A stretch of 14,635 nt of DNA from Proteobacteria bacterium UBA1278 (lineage in GTDB: Bacteria > Pseudomonadota > Gammaproteobacteria > Comchoanobacterales > Comchoanobacteraceae), in NCBI GenBank assembly GCA_002308435.1, contig DBUY01000009.1, positions 1,478 to 16,112 of the forward strand, in the 5' to 3' direction. The position numbers and the translations under genes are program-made. A model generated the notes under the pieces. That model saw only the letters and a list, made by a program, of their open reading frames with translations. It did not search any database and was not told where the DNA came from. Positions 1 through 7,599 of the stretch are shown here, piece by piece (position 1 is the stretch's first letter; every line of letters starts with the position of its first letter).

Positions 1-1903
1 GCAACGAACGATTAGCCCGAATGGCACCATGACAAGCCATAGTCGCAAATATATGATGTAAGGCGGACTGGATATGATCACTCTGTTGATGACGCACCAA
101 TTCAGCGACCACATCTTGAACCAGACGCCCCAGTGACTGTTTTGACAGTATTGCAGGGATCGACTCAAGAAATACCACTTGTTCACGCACAACTAGCTCC
201 ATCCCCATCTGTTGCAAAACCACCCCATACTCAGCGACCACATCGACTGGGCATTCCTCTACTGTACAACGATATGGCACCAACAACTTTTGCACTGCCA
301 CCCCCTGATCTGCGTAGGCCGCCTTTAATCGCTCATACAAAATACGTTCATGTGCTGCGTGCATATCGACAACCACGAGACCCTGCGGACTCTGCGATAG
401 GACGTATACCCCATGCAACTGCCCAAGGGCATATCCAAGAGAAAGGCGCGTTTCTTCCTGTTGATTACCAGAAAACTGTGGCGATTCGAGTTGCAATGAA
501 TGCTTATTCTCTACGTTTTCTTGATGCATCACATCAGATCGATTCGGATAAACCGGATTCGTCTGAGACAACGACTGTGAAGTTGGCAATAGTGACTCAT
601 TATGCAGAGCATGATGATCCGGTGAGGCACCTGAAGACGATGCATTGGAAGATAAATGATCGAAATCACCATCCGACAATCCAGATAGCGATTCATACTG
701 TGGGGACGATAGGGGCTGTAACGCGTCATCAGATCCCAAAACTGGCTGGTTAGCATGTGAAAAGACAGATGTTAACTGCCCGTCTGGCTGCTGGACCGAG
801 TTCTGCACCAAAAGTGGGGATTTTATCGGAGACCAGCGTGACTCAGTCTCAACACGCTGATTCAATGACGTGCGATCCTGCGGTGTATGCAAAGCCGTCG
901 CAATCAATTGACTGACCGCATACTTCAGACTGCGTGTAATCTCGTCACTTTGAGAAAAACGCACTTGCTCCTTATTCGGATGCACGTTGACATCTACCAG
1001 CTCAGGGTTCATCTGTAGATACAGACAAAACGCCGCGTGACGACCCGGCAACATCACATCAGCATAAGCTCGCTTGATTGCAAAACTCAATTGCTTATCT
1101 TTTACAGGCCGATGGTTTACCAGAAATGATTGCATATCAGCATAGCGTCGATTAAAACTAGGCCGCGCACACCACCCCTGCAACTGGCCCCATGGCAATT
1201 GTTGATCAATAAGCATTGCATCTTGCATGAAATCTTTACCAAAGACAGTAGTACAACGATCGGCACTATTAAGAACATCCGACACCGGATCGACCGAAAT
1301 AAGTAATTTTGATTCACTATACAATGAAAACCCAACAGTTGGATGCGCTAGAATCATCTTTTTAATGACGTCTTTGACTTTCCTCAACTCGCTGTGATCG
1401 CTAGATAAAAATTTCTGTCTCGCTGGCACTCTAAAAAATAAATCACGCACCTCAATGCGTGTACCAGTTGGCATTGGTTGCGTGTAAGGCTGCAAAGAAA
1501 CCTGCTCGCTTGATTCGCTCTCACATTGAATGGACCAGGCATGATCTTGATGAGCAACATGGCTGTGAATGCGTAAACGGCTAACACTTGCAATACTAGC
1601 TAGTGCTTCACCGCGAAATCCCATTGTTGAGACCGTATCAAGATCGGTGATCAAACGAATCTTGCTCGTCGCATGACGAACGATCATTTGTTTGAGCTGA
1701 TCTTTCGCAACACCTGAACCATTATCTTCAACAACAATATATGACTTACCTGCTTGCTCAACCGACACAGACACTTGTGCAGCACCAGCATCGACACTAT
1801 TTTCCACCAACTCCTTGATCACAGATGCAGGGTTTTCAATCACCTCACCTGCGGCAATTTGATTGGCAACCTCAGCTCGCAAGGTCTCAATCATTGCAGT
1901 CAT
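1..1903 (-). CDS. mutL: DNA mismatch repair protein MutL (3' end cut by window edge)
   Basis: MutL is the ATPase that links mismatch recognition by MutS to strand incision. The first 634 residues are visible; by comparison with relatives, roughly 50 C-terminal residues lie beyond the edge. The GHKL ATPase motifs are intact: NQIAAGEV (14-21), ELVENSVDAG with E31 and N35, DNGSG (60-64), ATSKI (78-82) and GFRGEAL (95-101). DVNVHPNKEQVRF marks the end of the N-terminal half. A Ser/Gln-rich, poorly conserved linker follows, then the C-terminal dimerisation domain with DMHAAHERILYE (513-524) and ACHGAIRAN (623-631). The 513-524 element fits the endonuclease pattern DQHA(X)2E(X)4E, with Met for Gln. 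The ATG at 1903 overlaps the stop of the upstream membrane-protein gene as ATGA, suggesting translational coupling. An in-frame ATG at 1894 has better spacing from an AGGG and is an alternative start. Identity is very secure. Confidence 0.97.
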   Translation of the reverse strand, partial: MTAMIETLRAEVANQIAAGEVIENPASVIKELVENSVDAGAAQVSVSVEQAGKSYIVVEDNGSGVAKDQLKQMIVRHATSKIRLITDLDTVSTMGFRGEALASIASVSRLRIHSHVAHQDHAWSIQCESESSEQVSLQPYTQPMPTGTRIEVRDLFFRVPARQKFLSSDHSELRKVKDVIKKMILAHPTVGFSLYSESKLLISVDPVSDVLNSADRCTTVFGKDFMQDAMLIDQQLPWGQLQGWCARPSFNRRYADMQSFLVNHRPVKDKQLSFAIKRAYADVMLPGRHAAFCLYLQMNPELVDVNVHPNKEQVRFSQSDEITRSLKYAVSQLIATALHTPQDRTSLNQRVETESRWSPIKSPLLVQNSVQQPDGQLTSVFSHANQPVLGSDDALQPLSSPQYESLSGLSDGDFDHLSSNASSSGASPDHHALHNESLLPTSQSLSQTNPVYPNRSDVMHQENVENKHSLQLESPQFSGNQQEETRLSLGYALGQLHGVYVLSQSPQGLVVVDMHAAHERILYERLKAAYADQGVAVQKLLVPYRCTVEECPVDVVAEYGVVLQQMGMELVVREQVVFLESIPAILSKQSLGRLVQDVVAELVRHQQSDHIQSALHHIFATMACHGAIRANRSL

Positions 1904-2970
1904 ACCCTAAATCCAATCATCTGTCGTACTGTATCATAAAGTGAATACTGTTTATCATCAGACTTCGTCTGATACCGCTGCTCTACATCTTGATTCGCCG
2001 GTGAGTAAATGTTTTCGTACCAAAAAGCAACCGCATTTCTGTCAGCCTTGTCAGTATAATTCACAACAACCAGCTTGGCACCTTGACCAATACTGGCTGT
2101 TTGTAAACCACGCACAAGCGCTCGCGTAAGCACCGTAAAATAGCCCCACACCCGTACAACAATTGTTGTGTAAGGCACATTGAGCTGATGCCACATGGCA
2201 CGAATTTGAGATAACGGTGCTAAGAAGGATGATACAATAGTACCGGCAACACGTGACATCGTATGAAATGTTGACAGCGCGATGGCAGAAATCAACAAGA
2301 TCTCATTAATAATACCAGACGTCGCAGTAATCTGGTGCATGATTTGATAATGCGCCACACCATACTGCAACGACAAATAGACACTCTCCGTAAATGAAAT
2401 ACTGAGTAGAGTGCACAGCGTCCATTTGAGAGTCTGTTGCACCGTTTCATAAACACCCCCTTGAGCATTGCGCATGGCCTGAGAAGCGCATTTCTGACAT
2501 AAGTCGGACAGTAAGGAGGTCATTTTATTAAAAACATTCAAAGTACCCGTCGTAACGGCCGGAATAATCAGCCAGTTAACAATATAGGGAACGAACATAT
2601 GAAATTTGACAAAGTAGACATACAGAAACAAAGAGGTTTGATAGTGTATATGCATGAAACTGAAAACAAAAAATAGATGAAAGCAAGCATATACAGATAC
2701 ACCATACAAAATTAGCCACAGCGGTTTAACAACCATTGTTGCACTAGACATCAAACCCCAGAATCGAGCGGTTTCATTGAATGTTGTTCGATATACACAC
2801 AAATTGTCGCTAACGGTGAAATGAAAAACAGCTAAACTTAAGAATAGTGCTATTTGACGCCCGAGAAATATCGACAACACATTCCACGAGGTACATATTT
2901 CTGCAACAGCACCAAAGACAGAGAGCATGAAGAGTGTCCAGGCAAGTCTACGAGAAGTGGTTTTCGCCAT
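1900..2970 (-). CDS. Unrecognised multi-pass membrane protein upstream of mutL
   Basis: A 356-residue protein that I cannot assign to a family. Hydrophobic stretches at about residues 10-27, 33-52, 78-105, 112-140, 183-200, 220-235 and 268-285 suggest six or seven membrane segments. A long first half contains many aromatics (Phe, Tyr, Trp). A polar loop around 143-180 contains a Cys-x-x-Cys (158-161, CQKC). The soluble C-terminal tail (about 300-356) is charged and Tyr-rich. There is no cleavable signal peptide beyond the first membrane segment and no catalytic motif I can name. The gene has its own promoter just upstream but no good Shine-Dalgarno sequence before the ATG. Its TGA overlaps the mutL start by 4 bp, so the two are probably translated together. 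That is an expression arrangement and does not prove a repair role. It reads as a genuine gene: it is long, it fills the space between tRNA-Pro and mutL, and its protein has consistent membrane character. Confidence 0.8.
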   Translation of the reverse strand: MAKTTSRRLAWTLFMLSVFGAVAEICTSWNVLSIFLGRQIALFLSLAVFHFTVSDNLCVYRTTFNETARFWGLMSSATMVVKPLWLILYGVSVYACFHLFFVFSFMHIHYQTSLFLYVYFVKFHMFVPYIVNWLIIPAVTTGTLNVFNKMTSLLSDLCQKCASQAMRNAQGGVYETVQQTLKWTLCTLLSISFTESVYLSLQYGVAHYQIMHQITATSGIINEILLISAIALSTFHTMSRVAGTIVSSFLAPLSQIRAMWHQLNVPYTTIVVRVWGYFTVLTRALVRGLQTASIGQGAKLVVVNYTDKADRNAVAFWYENIYSPANQDVEQRYQTKSDDKQYSLYDTVRQMIGFRV

Positions 2971-2996
2971 GAGATGTACAGATACTGATCTGTCTG

Positions 2997-3024
2997 ATTA
3001 TATCGAACTAGCGATGAAATACAA
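2997..3024 (-). promoter_or_regulatory. Predicted sigma-70 promoter of the membrane protein-mutL pair
   Basis: Reading the minus strand, TTGTAT (3024-3019), a 16-bp spacer and a perfect TATAAT (3002-2997) lie 26 bp before the ATG at 2970. The predicted leader is therefore only about 20 nt and has no clear ribosome binding site. A short inverted repeat (ACAGAT at 2978-2983, ATCTGT at 2988-2993, 4-nt loop) sits in that leader. Confidence 0.6.
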
Positions 3025-3064
3025 CGTCTAAGTGAAGCGACAGATCAGGGGAATGACCAACAAA

Positions 3065-3138
3065 TCGGGACGGCTGGATTTGAACCAGCGACCACTTGCA
3101 CCCCATGCAAGTACGCTACCAGGCTGCGCTACGCCCCG
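3065..3138 (-). tRNA. tRNA-Pro (anticodon GGG)
   Basis: The minus strand folds into a full cloverleaf. The acceptor stem is CGGGGCG with CGTCCCG (one G-T pair), and there is a 4-bp D stem with a GCAGCCTGGTAGC-like arm. The anticodon stem is CTTGC/GCAAG with loop ATGGGGT (anticodon GGG), and the T stem is GCTGG/CCAGC with TTCAAAT. It closely resembles other gammaproteobacterial tRNA-Pro(GGG), which are also found downstream of ihfA in Pseudomonas. The discriminator base is A at 3065 and the next bases are TTT, so CCA is not encoded. It begins 9 nt after the ihfA stop and is probably processed from the same transcript. Confidence 0.96.
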
Positions 3139-3147
3139 CAATCGGAT

Positions 3148-3501
3148 CTAAGCGACTTCCTCTTCGAGTGTAGCACTTTCAGTTTGTAGCGTAGAATTAA
3201 ATTTAGCGCGAGTCGAACGATCCACAGTTTCTTTCAATTTATTACCTGGACGAAAAGTGACAACACGCCGCGCTTTTACAGGAATAACATCGCCTGTTTT
3301 TGGATTTCTGCCCGGACGCTGTTTCTTATCAAGCAATAGAAAGTTACCAAACCCAGACAAGCGAACTACCCCGCCTTGCTCAAGAGATCGAGAAATAACA
3401 TTAAAAAACTCATCGACGACACGCTCAACGTCACTACGTGGCACATCAGCGCTGATGCGTCCAATTTTATCTGATAATTCTGCTCGGGTTAAGGTTTCCA
3501 T
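3148..3501 (-). CDS. ihfA: Integration host factor alpha subunit
   Basis: A 117-residue member of the HU/IHF family that bends DNA as a heterodimer with IHF-beta. It carries the IHF-alpha hallmarks: LTRAELSDKIG near the N-terminus, VVRLSGFGNF (45-54) and QRPGRNPKTGDVIP (61-74) with the DNA-intercalating Pro67. ARRVVTFRPGNKLK (77-90) follows. The tail after residue 100 is about 15 residues longer than usual and acidic. The reading frame is open further upstream, but the start at 3501 is preceded by an excellent GAGGAGG and gives the standard N-terminus. The gene starts 4 nt after the pheT stop, the classic pheT-ihfA arrangement, so it should be expressed with the pheST operon. Confidence 0.97.
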   Translation of the reverse strand: METLTRAELSDKIGRISADVPRSDVERVVDEFFNVISRSLEQGGVVRLSGFGNFLLLDKKQRPGRNPKTGDVIPVKARRVVTFRPGNKLKETVDRSTRAKFNSTLQTESATLEEEVA

Positions 3502-3505
3502 GTTT

Positions 3506-5896
3506 CTATCCTCCTCGTTGTTTAATTTCGAATTTTTCTTCCAGCCTTGATAATAATTCAGCCAACATTGGATTAAGCTCATCATCCTGCAACGTGCGCT
3601 GCGGGTGTTGAAATAACAACCCAATACTTATACTGTAAAATCCATCCGGTATCTGACTTCCATGATATTGATCAAATATAACAATTTTTTTTAAATTTTG
3701 GAATATCCCAGAGCGAATTTCCGCCTGTATCTGCTCATAACATACATGAGTTGGTACGAGTAGTGATAAATCCCTACGCATCAATGGATATTTACTTGGA
3801 CTGCGGTAATGATTGACAGATTGACGCGCACGAAATAGCCATGTTAAATCACAACTGATAAAATAAATCGATTGTAGAATTTTTGCGGGTTTTGCCACGG
3901 CAGGATGTAATAAACCACACGTCGCGACCACACGCCCGTCAACAAGATACTGACCCGATTGATGTGGATGCAATCCAGCTACCGGATGACTACGCCATTG
4001 CAACGAATTGAAATCAACGCCTTGCTTTCTAAATAAGGTACACAAGAGATCCTTAGCATAATAAAAATCATAAAAAAGGTCATTAGACCAATTCTCAGGC
4101 GCTGTGCGACCTGTCATAACAGCCGCAAGCTGGTCACACTCGTGTATCTGATCACCAGAATTCGCAAAGCACCGACCTAACTCAAACAGTCGAATATCTT
4201 GGTGTTGCTGAGCTAAATTACGCTTGACCTGCTTGAACAAACCAGGAAAAATTGTGGTTCTTAGCGCACTATATGCAGGGCTGATTGGATTCCTGAGAGT
4301 CACGATATCATCAGCACTTTCCGAGAAAACAGAAACACTGTCAACATCATCAAAGGTATATGTGTATGATTCGCAAAAACCCATTCCAACCAGTAATTGT
4401 CGGATATCATCACTCAGAGAATCAACCTCTTCATGCTCTGAACGCACGGCCTGTATGGGCAATTGTATTGAAGAACTGAGTTGATTCGGCATACCAAGTA
4501 AACGCAGTGCCTCTGAAACCATATCTTGTGGTATTCGCATGTCATTGCGCCAACTCGGCGGCACGATCGTATAATCCTCTCTTTGACGAGTTACTTGGCA
4601 TCCAGATCGCTCCCACGCTGAGACAAGATCAGCTTGGGCATACTCAAAACCAAGCACTCGCTGGGGAAGATCCGAAGGCACTGTGATATCATATTGACGT
4701 GGCGCATTGACTGACAGTGAAGACCGACTCACCGCAGTGAAGCCAGCATATTTTTCCAATAAATCAAGTGCACGTTGCAGTGCAGAAGTAACAAATCCGA
4801 CATCAATACCTCGCTCAAAACGACTTCCCGACTGCGTGAAGTCAACATAGCGACGACAGTGGTATGCAACCTGTTCTTGAATAAAGTAAGCTGCCTCTAC
4901 GTAAATATACTCGTCATCAGGCTGCGACGCACTACTGAGGCCACCCATATACCCTGCGATACAAGCAGGTTTTCCATTATTATTGATCACAAGCGTCTTA
5001 TCATCAATAACTACCTCATCATCATTCAGCAGTTGCAAAGATTGATTGTCGCCACCTGACAGATGAAAGTCGTTCGACAACGCACCTGAATATGCGTGAA
5101 ACGGCTGACCAGTCTCCAACATAGCATAATTCAATATGTTCACTACGGGATGATGTAGACTAAATCCAGCCTCCAAAAGACGAACAGTCATCCAATCAGG
5201 CACAGTACTTACGTGCTTGGCACGCTGACATTTGACAAGATGAAAAGCACGAACTGAATCAGCGACTTCTGACGTGACAGTAATTTGTCCATCCTCTGGC
5301 AGTGACATCCATGACAAATCATCTTGCCATGGTGGCGACGATGATGTTGAGAGGCCAAGTGCAAACTCCCTAGCCATACCTCGCACAGACAGACAATCGC
5401 CACGGTTAGGCGTTATTTCAATACCGAAACGATGACTGGATCGATTAAGCCACTCGTTTAGCTGCATACCGACAGGTGCTTCAGAGTGCAAATGCCATAT
5501 GCCACCTGAGTGTGTTTTAAACCCAAGCTCATCCAAACTACATAACATACCGTGCGACTCGACACCGCGAAGCGCCCTTTTCTCAATAACAAAGCCACCT
5601 AGGTCCGTTCCGACCATAGCAACAGCAACCTTGACACCGACGCGAACACTCGAACAACCACAGACAATCTGAAGCATCCGATTCTCACCAACGGCTACTG
5701 AACAGACATTGAGCTTGTCAGCATTCTTGTGAGGGGTAACCGCCGTGATCTCACCGACAATAATTTGATCTAAGTGAAGAGGAGCTGGCTCATCAAGCTC
5801 AAAACCCTGAGTTAATAACATCGCAGCGACATCATCAGAGTGATCTATTGGCGCGCCTACCCATTCAGATAGCCAGTGTGAATTCAATACGATCAT
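3506..5896 (-). CDS. pheT: Phenylalanyl-tRNA synthetase beta subunit
   Basis: A 796-residue protein of standard length for the family. It forms the cytoplasmic alpha2-beta2 enzyme with PheS that charges tRNA-Phe, and it also edits mischarged Tyr-tRNA-Phe. Domains in order: a B1 tRNA-binding OB fold (about 39-150, IIVGEITAVTPHKNADKLNV); the B3/B4 editing region (about 210-370) with ETGQPFHAY (261-269), GYMGG (315-319), VEAAYF (333-338) and RFERGID (359-365); a B5 and catalytic-like core; and a C-terminal FDX-ACB anticodon-binding domain (about 700-790, GFYSISIGLLFQHPQRTL). The common HAFD element reads HAYS here, a small deviation. Its ATG overlaps the pheS stop as ATGA, typical of a coupled pheST pair producing equal subunits. 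Confidence 0.98.
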   Translation of the reverse strand: MIVLNSHWLSEWVGAPIDHSDDVAAMLLTQGFELDEPAPLHLDQIIVGEITAVTPHKNADKLNVCSVAVGENRMLQIVCGCSSVRVGVKVAVAMVGTDLGGFVIEKRALRGVESHGMLCSLDELGFKTHSGGIWHLHSEAPVGMQLNEWLNRSSHRFGIEITPNRGDCLSVRGMAREFALGLSTSSSPPWQDDLSWMSLPEDGQITVTSEVADSVRAFHLVKCQRAKHVSTVPDWMTVRLLEAGFSLHHPVVNILNYAMLETGQPFHAYSGALSNDFHLSGGDNQSLQLLNDDEVVIDDKTLVINNNGKPACIAGYMGGLSSASQPDDEYIYVEAAYFIQEQVAYHCRRYVDFTQSGSRFERGIDVGFVTSALQRALDLLEKYAGFTAVSRSSLSVNAPRQYDITVPSDLPQRVLGFEYAQADLVSAWERSGCQVTRQREDYTIVPPSWRNDMRIPQDMVSEALRLLGMPNQLSSSIQLPIQAVRSEHEEVDSLSDDIRQLLVGMGFCESYTYTFDDVDSVSVFSESADDIVTLRNPISPAYSALRTTIFPGLFKQVKRNLAQQHQDIRLFELGRCFANSGDQIHECDQLAAVMTGRTAPENWSNDLFYDFYYAKDLLCTLFRKQGVDFNSLQWRSHPVAGLHPHQSGQYLVDGRVVATCGLLHPAVAKPAKILQSIYFISCDLTWLFRARQSVNHYRSPSKYPLMRRDLSLLVPTHVCYEQIQAEIRSGIFQNLKKIVIFDQYHGSQIPDGFYSISIGLLFQHPQRTLQDDELNPMLAELLSRLEEKFEIKQRGG

Positions 5897-6885
5897 TCTT
5901 GCGCCTCTTGTTGGAGAAATGCCTGATCGCCCTCATACAATGCGCGAATATCATCAATCTGATAACGAAGCATTGTCAGACGATCGATACCAAGACCAAA
6001 TGCATATCCTTGGTATTTATGAGTATCAATCCCTAAATTTTCTAGTACATTGGGATGCACCATCCCACAACCCAGCACTTCTAGCCATTTGTCTTTGAAC
6101 CAAATATCGCATTCTAGCGACGGCTCAGTAAACGGAAAATACGACGGCCTAAATCGCATCTTGAGTGATCGTCCAAAAAAGTTTTCCAGCAGACATCTCA
6201 AGGTCGATACCAAATCAGATAAGTTTGCTTGATGATCAATAACAAGTCCTTCGCACTGCATAAAACAGGGGCTGTGCGTTGCATCTGGGGTATCCGCACG
6301 AAAAACACGACCCGGTGAAAATATTCGAAGTGGTGGCTGTTGCTGTTCCAGCATACGAATCTGGACACATGATGTATGTGAGCGCAGCAACTGATCATCA
6401 TCGATGTATAACGTATCCTGAGCAGTCACAGCAGGGTGATAACGCGGCGTGTTGAGTGCAGTAAAATTATAATAAAAAGTTTCAGCTTCAGGGCCAAACG
6501 CAATCGTGAAACCCATATGTTGAAGCGAACGCTTGAGCGCATTGAGTGTTAGCGTCAGCGGATGCAGTGCACCGATGTGCCAGTGTGCGGCATCTTTAGT
6601 CGTATCAACACCCTGATCAGCTAGGGCTCGATCAGTTTGCTCTTGCAATAACGCTGCACGGCGCGAGAAGATAATCTCACCGAGCGACTTCTTGATCGAA
6701 TTTACTAATATACTGGCGTCTTTACGACGAGCAGAGTCGAGTGTCGCCAGATGCTTCAACGACTCACGAATCGCACTTTTACTGCCGAGATATTTAGATT
6801 TAATCTGATCTAAATCATGAGTACTAGATACTGCATCAGCATCCTGTCGACATTGCTGGATGATTGACTCATCAACAATCGCCAT
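5893..6885 (-). CDS. pheS: Phenylalanyl-tRNA synthetase alpha subunit
   Basis: A 330-residue class II synthetase catalytic subunit, normal length. The N-terminal about 85 residues form the coiled-coil tRNA arm. The catalytic core starts at HIGALHPLTLTLN (103-115). Motif 2 spans about 186-213 (PGRVFRADTPDATHSPCF), followed by RFRPSYFPFTEPS (244-256) and WLEVLGCGMVHPNVL (267-281). Motif 3 is FGLGIDRLTMLRY (296-308). The Ala of YAFG (295), which sets Phe selectivity, is present. The usual FHQ of motif 2 reads FMQ here (Met209). The start has a GAGG upstream and lies 7 nt after the rplT stop, so there is no room for a phe leader-peptide attenuator of the E. coli pheST kind. Confidence 0.98.
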   Translation of the reverse strand: MAIVDESIIQQCRQDADAVSSTHDLDQIKSKYLGSKSAIRESLKHLATLDSARRKDASILVNSIKKSLGEIIFSRRAALLQEQTDRALADQGVDTTKDAAHWHIGALHPLTLTLNALKRSLQHMGFTIAFGPEAETFYYNFTALNTPRYHPAVTAQDTLYIDDDQLLRSHTSCVQIRMLEQQQPPLRIFSPGRVFRADTPDATHSPCFMQCEGLVIDHQANLSDLVSTLRCLLENFFGRSLKMRFRPSYFPFTEPSLECDIWFKDKWLEVLGCGMVHPNVLENLGIDTHKYQGYAFGLGIDRLTMLRYQIDDIRALYEGDQAFLQQEAQE

Positions 6886-6892
6886 ACCAACC

Positions 6893-7270
6893 TCAGACTG
6901 CTTGCTGAGTGTGATTGGTTAGCGCATCCTTTACCTGCTGCGCAAGCACTGAAAACGCAGCCTCGTCTTCAGCGGCAAGATAGGCAAGTTGCTTTCTATC
7001 AAGGGCAGAGTTTAATAGCTGTAAACCATGCATAAACTGACTATATGACAATCCGTGGAGACGACTAGCTGCATTGATACGCTGTATCCACAGCGATCTG
7101 AAGAAGATCTTCTTTTTACGTCTATCACGGTAAGCATATTGTTGGGCTTTGATGACCGCCTGCTTGGCGACTCGATATACACGACTGCGAGCGCCCTGAT
7201 AACCACGTGCTAATTTTAAAACTTTTTTGTGCTTTGCCTTGGCTACTACGCCTCTTTTTACCCTGGCCAT
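6893..7270 (-). CDS. rplT: 50S ribosomal protein L20
   Basis: A 125-residue, very basic protein that binds 23S rRNA early in large-subunit assembly. The start MARVKRGVVAKAKHKKVLKL is diagnostic, followed by ARGYQGARSRVYRVAKQAV, YAYRDRRKKK and LWIQRINAA. It is a few residues longer than the common 117-119, with an extra C-terminal tail after LTNHTQ. It starts 2 nt after the rpmI stop with a GGAGGG inside the end of rpmI. In E. coli, L20 represses translation of rpmI-rplT by binding their mRNA; whether that operator exists here cannot be judged by eye. Confidence 0.98.
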   Translation of the reverse strand: MARVKRGVVAKAKHKKVLKLARGYQGARSRVYRVAKQAVIKAQQYAYRDRRKKKIFFRSLWIQRINAASRLHGLSYSQFMHGLQLLNSALDRKQLAYLAAEDEAAFSVLAQQVKDALTNHTQQAV

Positions 7271-7272
7271 GA

Positions 7273-7500
7273 CTAACCCTCCGCTAACATCTTTTTGACA
7301 CGCTGCATATCGACATCACTGACGACCTTGCCACCGATTTTCTGATCCAAACGCTTACGCTCTTGCTTGCCGAGGTTGTGGGATCGGAATGCGGCACGAC
7401 GTCGTATTTTTTTGACAGAGCTCCCTGAACCACCAGACACTCTAAAACGTTTAGCTGCACCGCTTACTGTCTTTTGTTTGTTTGCCGCTTTGTTTGGCAT
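7273..7500 (-). CDS. rpmI: 50S ribosomal protein L35
   Basis: A 75-residue basic ribosomal protein. It has the L35 signature (GAAKRFRVSGGSGSSVKKIR, then RRAAFRSHNLGKQERKRL). It is about ten residues longer than the typical 64-65, mainly through extra residues at the N-terminus (MPNKAANKQKTVS) and around the SGGSGSS turn. A GAGG lies 8 nt before the ATG. A strong promoter lies in the 99-bp gap upstream, so rpmI-rplT can be transcribed separately from infC. Its stop is 2 nt before the rplT start. Confidence 0.96.
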   Translation of the reverse strand: MPNKAANKQKTVSGAAKRFRVSGGSGSSVKKIRRRAAFRSHNLGKQERKRLDQKIGGKVVSDVDMQRVKKMLAEG

Positions 7501-7527
7501 AAAAATATCCTCGGAAAATTTTTGCTA

Positions 7528-7556
7528 ATGATACTAACTGACTGATCGAATGTCAA
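7528..7556 (-). promoter_or_regulatory. Predicted internal promoter of rpmI-rplT-pheST-ihfA
   Basis: On the minus strand there is a perfect -35 TTGACA (7556-7551), a 17-bp spacer and TATCAT (7533-7528), 27 bp before the rpmI ATG. This is one of the best sigma-70-like matches in the window. It would supply extra transcription of the ribosomal and synthetase genes beyond that from the infC promoter. Confidence 0.72.
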
Positions 7557-7599
7557 GTCTGACACACTGCATAACGTGTTTTTTTCGCACGCACAATAA

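Noticed and set aside
133..753. 206-residue plus-strand open frame
   Set aside because: It lies wholly antisense to mutL, whose conserved motifs are on the minus strand, and its Pro/His/Thr-rich product has no domain.
2978..2993. ACAGAT-ACTG-ATCTGT inverted repeat as a terminator of the tRNA-Pro transcript
   Set aside because: Too short and AT-rich, not followed by T residues, and located downstream of a better promoter; noted only as a feature of the leader.
3502..3624. 41-residue N-terminal extension of IHF-alpha
   Set aside because: It overlaps the end of pheT, and the ATG at 3501 has a strong GAGGAGG and gives the family's normal N-terminus.
4775..5059. 94-residue plus-strand open frame
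   Set aside because: Antisense shadow inside pheT with no domain or ribosome binding site.
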